From: Icerya purchasi
Lineage: Eukaryota; Arthropoda; Insecta; Hemiptera; Monophlebidae
DNA length: 64,000 nucleotides
Assembly (NCBI GenBank): GCA_039619475.1
Contig: CM077115.1
Span: 31,199,083 to 31,263,082 of the forward strand
Direction: 5' to 3'
The notes beneath the pieces were generated by a model, which was given only the letters and a program-made list of their open reading frames with translations, ran no database searches and was not told the origin of the DNA. The position numbers were made by a program, and so were the translations under genes. Position 1 is the stretch's first letter. The number at the start of each line of letters is the position of its first letter. Shown one piece after another: positions 31,655 to 43,923 of this stretch.

Positions 31655-33420
31655 TGCCTATTTAACGTTTCGAATTACACGGTCCATCATCAGAAACTAA
31701 AAATCTAACTCGCTCGTTTCAGCCGACCACGACTTCGTAAATTATACCTTTTTTTTTTTTCTTTTAAAAGGGTCCCCATCATCATTATTATACTTGTGTG
31801 TGCCTCAATCCTACCACTAAAATCACTTCTTGGTTTTCCATGACCGGCGTGTCATTAACCATCGTTGAACTGGGACAACCTCCAGTAGTTTCCGCCGTAA
31901 TAGAACTTTTTATAGAATTTTTCTTGTCTTTCTTATCAATTATGCCTTTTTTTCAATAAAATAACAACCGGTTTCCATGCCGGATTTAATTTGCACACTC
32001 TCCTCGCTGTTAAAGGTTTCATTAATTTCTAGTTTAATGGCTTTCCTAACAACCTCTCTGTTTTTAAACTTATCCACCTTCGCCAAAATTTCTGTTTCGT
32101 CAAATTATGTGACCAGGGACTGTTTCATGTTCAGCCAACGCTGATATGCGTACAATCTGCTTGCTGTTCATGTGTGTACTAATCCTTCTACCGGTTTGTC
32201 CAACCTAACAGCTACCGCATTCACACGAAATCTTATACACACCCCCGCTACATGATACGGGGGGGGGGTCATCTTCAACGCTGTTGAAATAAATTATTAA
32301 TTTTCACGCACGCCTTGAACATCAGTGTCTAATATTACTTTTGCCGAGGACTCTGTCACTCCTTTAATGTAGGGTAAACAAATGAACCGTCGATTCTTGG
32401 TTCCGCCTTAACTTTTCCTTCCTCAGTTCCGTGATTTTTGTTGAACTTCTTTATGTACTACTCCGCCTGTTTTCTACTGTAACCATTGATCGCCATTTCC
32501 TCCATTAACCTTTCCAATTTCTTAGGTAGATCCTGTCTAGAAGACACACGTTTAGCTCTAGTCACCAATGTCTTGAAAATTCCTAATTTTCGGCTCGGGC
32601 AGTGATGAGACCTTTTATGTAGATATTTACTCGAATGCGATGGTTTGCCGAACACTGGTCAATCCTCCGCTATAATCTTTTTCAACTAAAACGTCTAGAA
32701 AAGCTAATTGTCCATCTTTTTCCCTTTCCATTGTGAATGTAATATTCCTGTGAAAATTATTTAAGTCGTTCCGAAATTCCTGTAACCGAACCTGCCCAAA
32801 CTGTCACACAACAAACGTGTCATCCACATACTGAAACCAATATTTAGGTTTCCACCTGTTGTAACACATAGTTGTCAATATATCTCTTCCATAAAAATGT
32901 TCGCAAACACCGGAGCCAGTCTAAACCCCATATAGCCATGCCATCCTCTTGCTCGAACAGTTTACCATCAAATGGAAACATATTCGCTTTCATGACCACG
33001 TCAATGGAACTAGCTAATTCGTTACTAATACCATATTTTTTAATAATTTTGACCATATCTTCAATTGGAACATTCGTAAACAATGAAATAACGTCAAGAC
33101 CTTTTAAATCATTTTCAATGACAACCAATTGTTTTACCTTATTAACAAACTCTTCTGAATTTGATATATGCGAATCGATAGCACAAATCATGGTCTTTAA
33201 CTGTTTGGCAATGTACCCTTCCAGCAAATAGTTCGGACTATTTATTGAACATGCATTAAGCATCATGGGGTACAATTCATTATGAATTTTCGGAAGACAA
33301 CTTCGGGATAGTGGGAACATGCGACACTAGACTCTTTGTTAGAAACCCATCCAAATTCGAACATTTAACTACTTCAACATTTTTGCACATCCTTTAGCTG
33401 ATTAACTCTCTCGCGTGCAA
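31655..33420 (-). pseudogene. Decayed Penelope-like element (second family)
   Basis: Reading the minus strand from 33420, the pieces appear in order. First come RT lead-in blocks (SPNYLLEGYIAKQL; EFVNKVKQLVV; DVISLFTNVPIEDM; FDGKLFEQEDGMA), which are typical of Penelope RT. Next is the catalytic YVDDT at 32816-32830. The thumb/linker follows (KPSHSSKYLHKRSHH; LVTRAKRVSS; NGYSRKQ). Last is the GIY-YIG domain, VYKISCECGSC then VGQTGRR, at about 32243-32180. A TAG stop at 32205-32207 replaces the second Tyr of GIY-YIG. Other stops and frameshifts separate the blocks (for example a stop just after YVDDT). It retains the Penelope CxC/CxxC cysteines. It is more GC-rich and clearly diverged from the 13.5-16.3 kb copies. 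Confidence 0.82.
31668..31693 (-). ncRNA. Hammerhead-like core motif of the second PLE
   Basis: On the minus strand: CTGATGA (31693-31687), a 15-nt stem-loop candidate, then GAAA (31671-31668) followed by CGTT. It is located downstream of the GIY-YIG region, the same relative place as in the first PLE family. Confidence 0.35.
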
Positions 33421-33984
33421 CAAGTACGCATAAAAAAACTTCTGTAAAAAAAAATGAGTACAAGTTTTAAAATTTGTGACCCTTGGTTGCGATATCCAGT
33501 TTGGCACAGTAATTCAATAATATCCACCGCAAAATTATCCTACAAATTTTTATTATCTGAAAATTCGAGCAAACTAAAAGCTGAGTTAATATTTGATTTA
33601 CGATCGGACTACAGAGAATGGTCTCACCAGAGGGTAACTCTCATTATTGGTAAATTGAGTATACATTGTCATCAGATACTAACGTCATTTATGTTTTGCG
33701 TTGGGCACGGCGTTTTCTTAAAACTTGATAGTAATGCCCTTAAAATGTAGACATTGCGATCAGCATAGGGAAGAACTATTATATGTTTTTCCCGGCACAT
33801 CAACAATCTCAATACTTCGTCGTTACACAGGCAGGCTCGTATGAACCGGTTTATATATAGAGGAGTACCAACAATAATTATACAATTTATTTTTTTCTTC
33901 ATTTTTACATTTAGTGCATTTCTCTTATGTTAATTTCGATTAGTAAGCCACGTCAATCGAATACCTCGACACCACTCTGGATGA
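33421..33984. other. No recognised gene
   Basis: Short frames only; no support for a gene. Confidence 0.45.
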
Positions 33985-34540
33985 CAGCTGCACCTTAAAG
34001 AAAGAGGTTCGTTCTCCAATTGAAAAGGCTCGAGCAGCGTTTTAACCATGAGAAATGTTTTCACGAGACGCGAATTGAACATTGGTTTAAGGCTGAGACT
34101 CCTGAACTGCTACGTGTTTTCGATCTTGCAGCATGGTTGCGAAAGCTGGACGTTGGATTCCACACTGGAATAACGCATACAGAGACTTTCGAAGTCTATC
34201 GTCGTATACTACGGATATCATGGATTCAAAAAATCACAAATAGGGAAGTACTAGATCGAATTGGAAGACAACCCATGCTGTTAAGCTCGATTAAAAAAAG
34301 GTAAGCTACGGTATCTGGGTCACGTAATGAGAGGCCCTAAGTACGAGATCCTGTGAGTTTATCCTAGAAGGAAAAATAGCGGGCAAAAGATCTATTGGAC
34401 GCCCGCAGAACTCCTGGATGAAAGATTTTCGCCGGTTGCACATCAATTGAGTTGTTCCGCTCCGTTAATTTTAAGGTCGTGCTGGCAACGTGGATCGCCA
34501 ACCTCCGAGGCGGAGATGACACGTGAAAAAGAAGAAATGC
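33985..34540 (+). pseudogene. RTE-like LINE, RT C-terminal tail fragment
   Basis: Several frames together give the characteristic tail of RTE-type elements. IEKARAAF is followed by a FTRRELNIGLRLRLLNCYVF-like block, LQHGCESWTLDS, YRRILRISWIQKITNREVLD, RIGRQPMLLSSIKKR, YLGHVMRGPKYEIL, GRPQNSWMKDF and ATWIANLRGGDDT. Stops and shifts break it repeatedly. It runs to the expected terminal WIANLRGGD...KKKK end, so the 3' end of the element is present while everything 5' of the thumb is missing. Same family type as 51900-52320 and 57229-57930. Confidence 0.75.
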
Positions 34541-34839
34541 CCGCGCTAACAGAAAATGTATTATTTTAATTCAAATGAAACAAACAATATCTTACTACGT
34601 ATTAGTATTTTATTTAAATTATATCTTTCCTGTTCGTGTACTTACGTTCACAATTAACATAATAACGGATTTGGATAATCGTATTGTTATTTGATCGTAA
34701 TTTTATTTTATTATTCACCTTGAATTACCGTACTAGTACGATTTGATCTTCAGTTGTTTTCATAATTCACGTTTTGTTACACAGAAAGTGTATTTGCTGA
34801 TTTTGCTTCATTGGGGGCATTGATTCCCAAATTACCCTA

Positions 34840-34858
34840 TACACACACACACACACAC

Positions 34859-34907
<49 letters not shown>

Positions 34908-34932
34908 AATATGTATGTATGTGTGTATATAT
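34840..34932. repeat. Compound microsatellite (CA)n-(AT)n-(GT)n
   Basis: CA repeats at 34841-34857, about 21 TA units at 34861-34902, then TATG/TGTA variants and a T-run. Mirror-image purine/pyrimidine alternation. Confidence 0.85.
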
Positions 34933-36699
34933 TTTTTTTTACATTTCAATACTAAGATTGGATATTGAAAAAAGAAAAAAATATGTCGACAAGAAACTGG
35001 GTTTTTAGACCTCTATAAATAGGTTGTGGAATTAAATGCGAGAGAGACGAAAAGTGCGGAAAAGGCCGAACAGGCTTCTCTGGAAAATATAATTTCGACT
35101 GATTACATTGGAAACCCCGAAAGAATAGACGGATCAACAGTGGCTCAATTTTATTGGCATTTAAAATTTATCCGTTCCGCCTCCCACCGGAAAGTACGTT
35201 TAATCAAGTCGTTATTGACAAGCGACGAAATATTGAAAAGCTTGCAAACTTTCCTCAAAGATTATCTATTCTTCAGAACGATATTACAAGCTGAACCGAC
35301 TTCGTTGAATTAATTAATTTCTTTTCATTAATGCTCGCTAGTAATTTAGAATAATACGGCAAAATTGAAATTTTACCATTCTATGTAGGAAAAAAATTTT
35401 TTCGTTTTCAGAACGTCTTATTTTTTTGGTTTTACTTTACAGAGAATGTGAAATATTTCAATATTAATTAAGCAGTGAAGAATAATTAAAATATGAACGC
35501 TGGAATAGCATTATTGGTAGTTTAACCAGTAGCAGTGTGGTGTTACGACGGAAGTGAACAGACCGAGTAGCTAATACGGGGCTAGGCCTGCCAATTCATT
35601 GTTGTTATTACTGGATGCATAAATTTTTGTTACTCATTATCTTATTCAATTTTTAGAATAAATATTGAAGTCAGTATTTTTCTTTAACTGTTATTTTTCA
35701 GATTTTTGTGTAAATATTTTAAGAGTGGTAGTGCAGGTAGTAGCAACCTAAAATAATGCTGCTTTCGATACTCTACGGAAAGCGGACTATTACATTAGGA
35801 GTATGATGTTCAAATTGCGCTTTGCGGGTTTCTAATTATCTATATTTGAATCTATATTTTCGTATGGTAAATAACACTAATAATTCTCGAAGTAACTCGC
35901 ATTCATCGTAGCATTGATTTTAAAATTCGTTCGGGGTTCATGTTTCCCCTGCATTCTAATGAAAATTTTTCATTTAATTTTCGTCTGCTTATATTAGGCG
36001 AGAAAAGTACATCTGTAAGGAATAATTTTCACCAGCGCTCATTACTATAATTACCGATACACTTATGTCAGACCATCACTGAATTTCTAATAATCAAAGG
36101 GTATCATTGGAGTCAGCCTGTATTGTCAAAATATAACATATAATAATACTATTGGGAGACTTAATATTCCCCTCAGTGGTAAGAAAAATGGCGTCGTGGG
36201 AATTCAATTTTGTTTCTTCGAATCTATATTTATCAGCGAGTATTGATGAAATTTTCATTTTTTGTCTCGCCCTAAGAATTAGTTGTTTTCCAACTTTCGT
36301 TTCTATGTTTAAAACAGCTGGTATTGTTAAGTGTCATTGGTGTTTGTTGCATTACTAAAAACTTCTGTAAAGAAACCTCCCTTTTTTATTTAACGTTCAT
36401 TTTAGTGACTAGCGATTATCTGTTCACCTCACCGGCCGGAACACTTTTGAATGAACGAAAGAGTCACCAAAATCGGTCTGAATAAACAAATGTTATGCGC
36501 CAATAAACATGAAAATAAAATAAAAAAACAAAGCGACGAACATATGTGACCTCCTCTTCTCAAGTCGGTAATGAGAAACGTAATGAGGCGACTCCGACGA
36601 GATGGAATCGTGTAACGATCAGTGCCGATATACACGGGAATATTCGGAAATGCATATGGGTAAACTTGGCAACTCGAACAGTATTGTTTCCAAGCACTG
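34933..36699. other. No recognised gene
   Basis: A 95-codon frame at 35026-35313 and others lack any family motif; treated as chance. Confidence 0.45.
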
Positions 36700-36900
36700 T
36701 GTTTTTTTTTTATTTTTTTGGGTTCGTCTACAAGGACATTGACCCAAGAACAGAGGGAAAAGGTCGAGGAAACCTAGATCTTTATACGATCAGAGATAGC
36801 CGACAAAAAGGAATCAAGAGCCTGAACAACAGAAGGAGAAGGAAGGGAGAGAATGAACGAAGCACTGTATGCAGTGGGAATACCAATTTGTAAAAGCTGT
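36700..36900 (-). repeat. Family R copy
   Basis: T-run with TTTTTTGGGTTCGTCTACAA then GGACATTGACCCAAGAACAG. It is collinear with 23097-23297, including the shared AGAGATAGCCGACA and the ending GGGAATACC..TTTGTAA. Confidence 0.6.
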
Positions 36901-37279
36901 GTTTTCTTCGCGGATCATATTTTTTCCATGTAGCAGTGAAAGTTGGAGATTATCTTTTGGTTGCAACAAATAACCATTTTCGATGGAGGTTAAAATCGCG
37001 ATGATCGTCTTGTTTTTGTTCATTAAACTGACGAGTAACCATCGGCTACTCCAATTTTCCAACAACCCGGTCTATCCGACTTATCCCTTCATAGAAAATG
37101 AGGTATACTGCAAATTTCTGCCTCAAATATTTTCCTACAACTACTCGTGACACAGTCTAATAAATGGCTCGACTTATAACGCTGTATTTCCAGATTTATT
37201 TCCTGTTGAAAACAAAAATAAAAATAAATTAAATCAAAATTAATAAATTTAATTTAATTTTTAATTTTTAAAAAGAAAA

Positions 37280-37963
37280 AAAGGAGCTCCAATCAAAGCA
37301 TATACAGGTCAGCCTTGTGTGGACACCGGCGCATACAGGAATCCAAGGAAATGAATTGGCGGACCAAGCTGCAAGAACCGCGACGACACAAGATTGCCCG
37401 CCTGAAGTACTTATGACACCTCATGAAGCTAAAATGGTGATAAGCAACACAGTCAAAAACTACTGGAACACCCTTTGGCTCCAAACGCCGAGCAAACTCC
37501 ACGAGTTTAGAAAAGATACCTACGAAAACATGCCAACTCTCAGTAGACACGAGCAGTGTGTCCTAACTCGTATCCGCATTGGACACACAAACTTGACCCA
37601 TTCGTTCCTCATATCTAAAACACCGCCCAACCTGTGTTAACGCTGCAACATGCCTATATCGGTGAGGCATCTTTTGATCGAGTGTAATCACTACCAGCAG
37701 GCCAGACAACAATCGGGTATTACCAACGGCCTTCCAGAGATGTTTTCGGACGCCGAGAAGTGTAAAAAAATCGTAGCCTTCCTCAAAGACATCTCTGTAT
37801 TCCAACTGATCTAACTTCCCCAGCCTTGAGCTAATTTTTTGATTATTTTTTGTTTCGCGCATTTTCAAATATTCAATATAAAATTTTATAATTATCTGTA
37901 AAACCGTAGTCGCTAATGACCCTGTAGTCCAAAAGCGACTTGTAAATAAAATAAATAAATAAA
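37280..37963 (+). pseudogene. LINE 3' end: RNase H C-terminus and zinc knuckle
   Basis: 5'-truncated tail of a LINE of the I/R1/Jockey-related groups that carry RNase H. The frame from about 37288 reads VSLVWTPAHTGIQGNELADQ, the last RNase H block (W.P.H.GI.GNE.AD). It then gives LTRIRIGHTNLTHSFLI and a Cys/His knuckle (RCNMPISVRHLLIECNHY), the standard C-terminus of such elements. One TAA at 37638-37640 sits just before the knuckle; the frame continues to a natural stop at 37811. The sequence ends in (AAATAAAT)n at 37940-37963, a typical non-poly(A) LINE tail. Non-functional but only mildly decayed. Confidence 0.85.
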
Positions 37964-40900
37964 TAGAACCAGTAAATAACTATCATAATCGATCTTAGAT
38001 TTCAATGAATAACTTTGTTTTCCATCTAGTGATCGCCAACTAAAAACATGTTCTCGAACGGAAACTTACCTACCCTATTACAAAAAAAAAGAAGAAACTA
38101 TACACGTATTTGAAAAAAATACATATACATACATGCATAATTCACAGTATAAACTAACTACGGTAGCATGTATGTAGTTATCAGTAAAAACACGGTCTTT
38201 TCCAATTATCACCGTGCTAATGTAATGTTTTTGGTATAACAATCAGATTCGAAAATTACCACGTTTAAAGCGAGATCCGTTGATCATAATTCCTTGATTA
38301 TTATCAAAACAGTTTCCTTAATTGATACTAAAAACGTTTAGATCTGAAGAATAGACTGTTTCGTGCTTCTTTGGCAGCAGGGTTGCGAATCTTGGATCAA
38401 ACTAAGCAGATCACATTGAGGAAAAAATCAACATTCCATACAGCCGGAAAGCTATATTAAACCTTTTCTTCAAAATAAAATTTTTCTGCATGAAGGATAT
38501 AATACTGTTTCAACAAGTTGTACAGCAAAATTAATTACATTCGTGAAGCTTTTAATATATCCTGTAAAGAATTCGCAATGATCAATCGAGAGTATCTTGT
38601 TCGTTCCTTCCAATCGCACGCTTTAGCTATAGAGTAGTTCTCTGATTAGAGTCTTTGCAGGCATTATCGTCAACGCCACAAAAGCGAATAATTTCTTTCC
38701 CAATATGGGATAAGACAACAGTACTAAAAATCATAATTTACCATGTAAAAGGGCACGTAAATAAATTTTCTTTATGTTACTGATGTAGGCTGTTGTTTTA
38801 GAAATTCCCCACGAAAAAATGTAAATAAACAAAATAAGATGATAAAAATAAAACTTATTAATCGCAGTTTTCTGCCAGGAAGAAAGTTTTCTTTAAGTTA
38901 CACATATCGCAATAAATTATTATTTCTGTAAATCTACTAATTTATATTAAATACGAAAGCACGCATGAAGTGATTTAGAGTATTCTAATTCAGTAATGTT
39001 AATTATCCGATTCGTAAAAAATATAAATACAAAAATCAAAATGAGAAAGTTTTTGGTTTCTACTGTCAATCTTGTTGAAAGTTTGATAAGGTTGATTTGG
39101 ACTGGTAAAGCAAAAGAAATTGAAAAAAATCGATGTTCACGAAATGGAGCAGAAAATAAATTAGAACTAAAAAATGCAGTTCATCCAACTCATCGGGATA
39201 AATTAAGACAATTTACCTAATTTTTGGAATATATATATATAAAAAAAAAAGAAGAATTTATTTTTATTATTGTTTGCTCGTATTAAAACAATAAACGCGT
39301 TAATATACACATTCGTGTACATTGCAAACAAGTACTCCTGTAAATTGTGATTTGTCACAAAAATCACGCGGGGACACCCTTGTGTAATTGTTTCTCTGCA
39401 GAACAAATTCTTCGATGATTTCAAATTCTCGACTTATAATTGCTTCTCGGGTTATTTAATTATGGTAATGTAAATTATTCCGTGATTTTCATCGTATAAT
39501 TGTCCGCCTAATGATACGAGCAGGCATTTTCAAGAGAAGCGTTAAAAGTTAGCCCCTCCTTCGTGATGAAATTTTAAGATCAAATTTAACTCAACAAATT
39601 GCGCTTGTCCGCGTGCCAAATTTACTGATAATTAAAATATTTTAGTAACAATTGTGACGGTAGCTTAGCCGAAATTTGAAGATGTTTGAAAAAACGATCA
39701 TATCCAAAAGCCGCAATATTTTCATGACGAATTGTGTTCTGCTGATAGCGTCATTCTTCTGGATTTCTAGTTTATCGAAAAAATAAGTCTATCGAGATTT
39801 ATTTTACAATAATTTCTCGTAAAATGATAGTAGGTTAAATTAACAATAATGAATACCATCCCATCTTGAAATGAAAATAAGTTGATTAAGATTGATCTGT
39901 CCTGCATGAATCATAAAAACGACCCCATATTTCTGATATCAAATATGTTGCACGTATCTTCTTTTTTTTTTCGATCCTAACTAAGTTGGTGATAAATAGT
40001 CCTACCAATCAATAATCTACTAAATTTAATTAAGTCGGGTTTAGCAAACAAGCGAGGAATAAACATATAAAGTAAATTAAATAAGAAGGGAATTATAAAA
40101 GTTTTTTTCGTAAACAAACAAGTTACAATATATTTTCCCGAAAAAATTACAAAAAGAAAGAACTATTTTACTTAATAATCTACCGAAACTATTCATCATT
40201 TTGCGTGATTTCAACGCGTCCAGTAATAAATACGACGTTAGTCGGAAGGCCATTAAATAAGAAATTAATATCGTTCAGTAATCAATCTAATAGAACTCAC
40301 TATGCAACAGTAATCTCGACACTTCTTGCTAACGGAAAAATTGTGAACAAAAAATTTAAATTTGAACTTTAGTAACAGTCAGATTCCACTCGCAAAATAA
40401 GTGCGATATACTTAATCACTTTTGATAATAAACTCGCTCTGAAATCAGATATCACTGCTTTGGGAAAAAATTGTCGAAAAAAAATTAAAATTTATTTATA
40501 AAATTATCGAATACATCATATGGCGCAAGCAGAGATATGTAACCTACTAGCGTTATATGACTAGGGCGCGCCGGTCTATGTTTCCGCAAATTTTTCGATA
40601 TTAAACTTGTTTTGAATTCAGTATCCAGCTCGAGATTGATAACCGGAGCTTTTCGAACGAAACCAACGAATCTTTTGTGCGAAGCTCAGCCGAAATATTT
40701 AATCTCACTAGCTTTCGTCAAGATATTTGCGCTGAAAAAAAATCTATATTCAGAATTTCAATATCGAAATACCAACACTTGCTTACGATTTCATTTACGC
40801 AATACTGCAAGCAAATCCATCGAAGTGTGGATTGAATACTTGCGAATGTTCAATAGACTACATCAAATGGTGATAATTGGAAGCGCTTAGTGAAATCGTA

Positions 40901-41434
40901 GAACGCTTTAATTAATTTTCATATGTAGGGATCGAAATCTTCAGCAGAAACAGGTTGCTTAGTGGTTTTGTAAGGAAATGCAGTTCTACAAGCCTTTTCT
41001 TCATATATCACTTTCATTCCTTCTCACAAAATTATACGAAATTAAATCAACCGCTGACTATGCAGATGCCAACAGCAAGAACGCAAATTATTTTTTATTT
41101 TCAATTTGAGTAACATGCAAAATTTACATTAAATTGCTAATGAAATAATCTTCTTATTATAAATAACACCCAAGAATATATTACTCTCATGAACCACCCA
41201 GCTCATTGTGGTATCTCCAGTAACTACAAAGCAGAGCAATTAGCCAAAACATGCAGAATTAACATTGCCACGTGATCAGGGTTGCACATAAAATGGTTGT
41301 TGGGGAAATAGGAAAAAACGGAAAAGCGACGGTGGGAGCAAACTGTGTCCAAAGCGCAGGCGGCATATCGCAGACAGATTAAAGCGCTGCATAGAAAGGA
41401 AGTCGACAAGTTCAAAAAATTAACGAGTCCAACT
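37964..41434. other. Gene-free AT-rich stretch
   Basis: No supported gene in 3.5 kb. A faint QQGCESW at about 38382-38402 on plus recalls the GCESWTL block of RTE-like tails but stands alone. A short (AT) run is at 39229-39240. Confidence 0.5.
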
Positions 41435-41898
41435 ATCTTTCCTCTATTTTAGTGTGACCAAAACATCGTGAGAGATCGGTTTGAATTAAATGAGAAGGGA
41501 AGAGATCTTGAATCAAGAAACGTGTGAGAAGGATTAGAAGAATTACGTAGTCAGTTCGGGGAGAAGAAAGAGGAGATAAGATAGAGTACTCTTTGAGAAT
41601 CTGACAGAAAAAAGGCATTGCGAAAAATAAGTGAATCTTTGATGAAGAGAAGAGCACTGAAGATAGCGGTGGATTCAGCACAGAAAATGGAACAGAAGGA
41701 GAAGAAAGAATTCGAAGTAATTTAGAAAAGAACGAAAACAGGCGGCATAAATTTTATTCGGTCCTTTAGAGCCGTCAGTGAAAATTTTAAAGTTGTTAGA
41801 GAAAATATTGTGTATGGTGCGGAATCGCTTTTGGAAAAATAGGAAAATAACAACAGTTAATCGGATAAAGAAAGGAGGAAAACATAAAACCAAAGTAT
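41435..41898 (-). repeat. Family R copy, left part (split by a LINE)
   Basis: Purine-rich plus-strand sequence similar in character to other family R copies. It is interrupted at 41898 by the Jockey-like insertion and resumes at 43936. Confidence 0.4.
41884..41898. repeat. 15-bp target-site duplication of the Jockey-like LINE
   Basis: ATAAAACCAAAGTAT at 41884-41898 recurs exactly at 43921-43935 on the other side of the insertion. Confidence 0.85.
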
Positions 41899-43920
41899 TT
41901 TTTTTTTTTTTTTTTTTCTAATAATAAATGTGTATTGAGATCTTAAACTACTGTTTAAATAATCAATATATATGACTAATTAGTTTAGACATGTATAGAA
42001 TATTAGTTCATTAACTAATTTATATTATTTATATACATAAATATTATTTACAAAACTAGATCGTTCGGCGTTAATCGCTTAAGACGTCTAACATCTGATG
42101 ATGTGTCAAGCAGCTGGATTGCTTCAACATTCACATGTTGATGGAGCCGCTTTTCGTGCTTGATGGAAAAGTCGCGAATAACCTCGTCTACCCACTTCAG
42201 ATTCAAATCTGCATGCAAGTCCTCGTTTCTTTGATACCATTCTGCATTGGTAATTACACGAGTGACTTTGTTCTGGCTACGCTGAATGACCATTCGGTTA
42301 GCAGGTTTTGCACATCCCCAAAGTTGGACCCCATAGGTCCAGATAGGTTTGATAATTGACTGGTAGAGCAGTCGTTTACTGTAGAGGTCCAGTTGTGAAT
42401 TTTTTCCTAACAGCCACCACATTTGACGAACTTTGAGTCGGATTTGTTCCGCTTTCTGCTTCACATGATGCTTCCATGTTAGATGGGCATCGAGATGTAA
42501 TCCTAGATATTTAGCTGAACTCTTCTGCGGAATCAGCTGATTATTGATATAAACAACATATTGAGCATTAACTTTTTTTTAGAGCATATGTAACGTGAAT
42601 GGATTTATGCTCGTTGAGTTTTATTTTCCATTTCTTCGTCCATCTCGAAACTCGGTCTAGAGCGTTTTGCAGGTTACTATTTGCTTCAACTTGTGAATCA
42701 CTCACAGACAATATTGCAGTATCATCAGCAAACACTGCTATGGTGGTGTCACCTGTTATTGGAATATCAGCCGTATACAAGAGGTACAAGATAGGTCCAA
42801 GGACGCTACCTTGTGGTACTCCAGCTTGTATAGAATGAATTGTTGACTTCGCTCCTTCGTATGCTACTCTGAATTTTCTGTCAGAAAGATATGACTCCAG
42901 CAGACGACAATAGTTACCTAGCAATTGTTGGCTAATTTTTGCGATTAACCCTTCGTGCCATACTTTGTCAAATGCTTGGGCAACATCTAAAAATACTACT
43001 GAACAGTACTTCTTTTCTTCAAATGCTCTGTGAATTATTAATGTAACTCGATGAACTTGGTCAATAGTTGAATGTTGATCCCGGAAACCAAACTGGTGAT
43101 CTGGAATAGTTGTGAACGGTTTGAGACGCTTGAGAAATAATTTCTCAAACAGTTTTGATATAGCCGGCAATAATGAAATTGGTCTGTATGAGGCAACTTC
43201 TTCTTCTGGTTTATCTGGCTTCTTAAACATGATAATCTGAGCTACTTTGAAGCACTCGGGTATGTGTTTAAGGCGGAAACATGCATTGAATATGTATGTT
43301 AGTAATACAATTGCTTTGTGAGAAAGTTCTTTTAGGACACCAGGCGAAATTTCATCTATGCCAGGCGCTTTCTTTGGGTTGATGTTATCAATTTCCTTGG
43401 CCACTTCTAACGGTGACACTGGATTAATTTGACATTCAGTTTGATGGATAATTCTTGGGTGTGCACCAGATTGAATATCATGTGATTGGAATACCTTAGC
43501 TAAATGTCTAGCAAATAATTCTGCTTTATCTTCATCACTACGTACCCATTTATTGGTTTCATCTTTTAGTGGAGGAATCCGGGTAACAGGTCTCTTCAAC
43601 CGTCGTGCAGCTTTCCACAATGAGTAATCTTTATCCGCTTCTGGACTTAGATTAATCAAGAAATTATCAAATGATTCCTTTTTTATGCTTTTTATTAGCC
43701 GATTAAGTTGGTTACAAATTCTGTTAAATAAGGTTTTGTCTGTCAGATTGTGAGAATTATGCCAGACTCTTCTTGCTTTTCTATGCTGTTTGATTAGTTC
43801 CCTCACTTCGCGTGGGTAGCAATTAGTGGTGTTTCCTTCTGGGGTTGCAGTTTTTGCAGCTTCTTGAATTATATCAATAATATGTTGCGCCTCATATGCT
43901 AGTTCTTCCTTTGTTTTTAG
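41899..43920 (-). mobile_element. Young 5'-truncated Jockey-like LINE
   Basis: 2,022 bp between exact 15-bp duplications. On the minus strand it starts inside the region just upstream of the RT (43920), runs through the RT and C-terminal domains, has a short 3' UTR with ATATAAATA-rich sequence, and ends in a poly(A) tail (the T-run at about 41898-41916). Exact TSDs and a nearly open frame indicate a recent target-primed insertion into a family R copy. Confidence 0.9.
42048..42570 (-). CDS. Jockey-like RT C-terminal region (after frameshift)
   Basis: Continuation of the upstream RT frame after a one-base slip in an A8 run. It holds the thumb-region block SAKYLGLHLDAHLTWKHH (before the Met at 42464), YGVQLWGCAKPAN and the C-terminal NEDLHADLNLKWVDEV region. 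It ends at a stop at 42048 followed by the 3' UTR. The order and distance match Jockey-type ORF2 ends. Not translated as part of ORF2 unless the slip is a sequencing error or is bypassed. Confidence 0.75.
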
Positions 43921-43923
43921 ATA
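42568..43923 (-). CDS. Jockey-like reverse transcriptase (ORF2 fragment)
   Basis: RNA-dependent DNA polymerase of a Jockey-type LINE. The frame is open from the 5' truncation point (about 43920); the first Met is at 43806. Counting from that Met: KKAPGIDEIS at 145-154, SYRPISLLPAISKLFEKL at 206-223, HQFGFRDQHST at 237-247, VFLDVAQAFDKVWHEGL at 271-287 with catalytic Asp, AGVPQGSVLGPILY at 328-341, and the catalytic FADD at 359-362. The endonuclease and ORF1 are missing. The frame stops at 42568 because of an extra A in the run at 42573-42580; the next frame completes the protein. All catalytic motifs are intact, so this is a recent dead-on-arrival copy. Confidence 0.88.
   Translation of the reverse strand, partial: YLKTKEELAYEAQHIIDIIQEAAKTATPEGNTTNCYPREVRELIKQHRKARRVWHNSHNLTDKTLFNRICNQLNRLIKSIKKESFDNFLINLSPEADKDYSLWKAARRLKRPVTRIPPLKDETNKWVRSDEDKAELFARHLAKVFQSHDIQSGAHPRIIHQTECQINPVSPLEVAKEIDNINPKKAPGIDEISPGVLKELSHKAIVLLTYIFNACFRLKHIPECFKVAQIIMFKKPDKPEEEVASYRPISLLPAISKLFEKLFLKRLKPFTTIPDHQFGFRDQHSTIDQVHRVTLIIHRAFEEKKYCSVVFLDVAQAFDKVWHEGLIAKISQQLLGNYCRLLESYLSDRKFRVAYEGAKSTIHSIQAGVPQGSVLGPILYLLYTADIPITGDTTIAVFADDTAILSVSDSQVEANSNLQNALDRVSRWTKKWKIKLNEHKSIHVTYALKKS

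Noticed and set aside
35026..35313. 95-codon plus frame with a reasonable amino-acid mix
   Set aside because: No recognisable motif or splice context; cannot be supported from sequence alone.
38370..38420. QQGCESW reading like the GCESWTL block of RTE-like tails
   Set aside because: Isolated seven-residue resemblance with no neighbouring blocks.
40612..40890. 92-codon plus frame
   Set aside because: No motif; likely chance.
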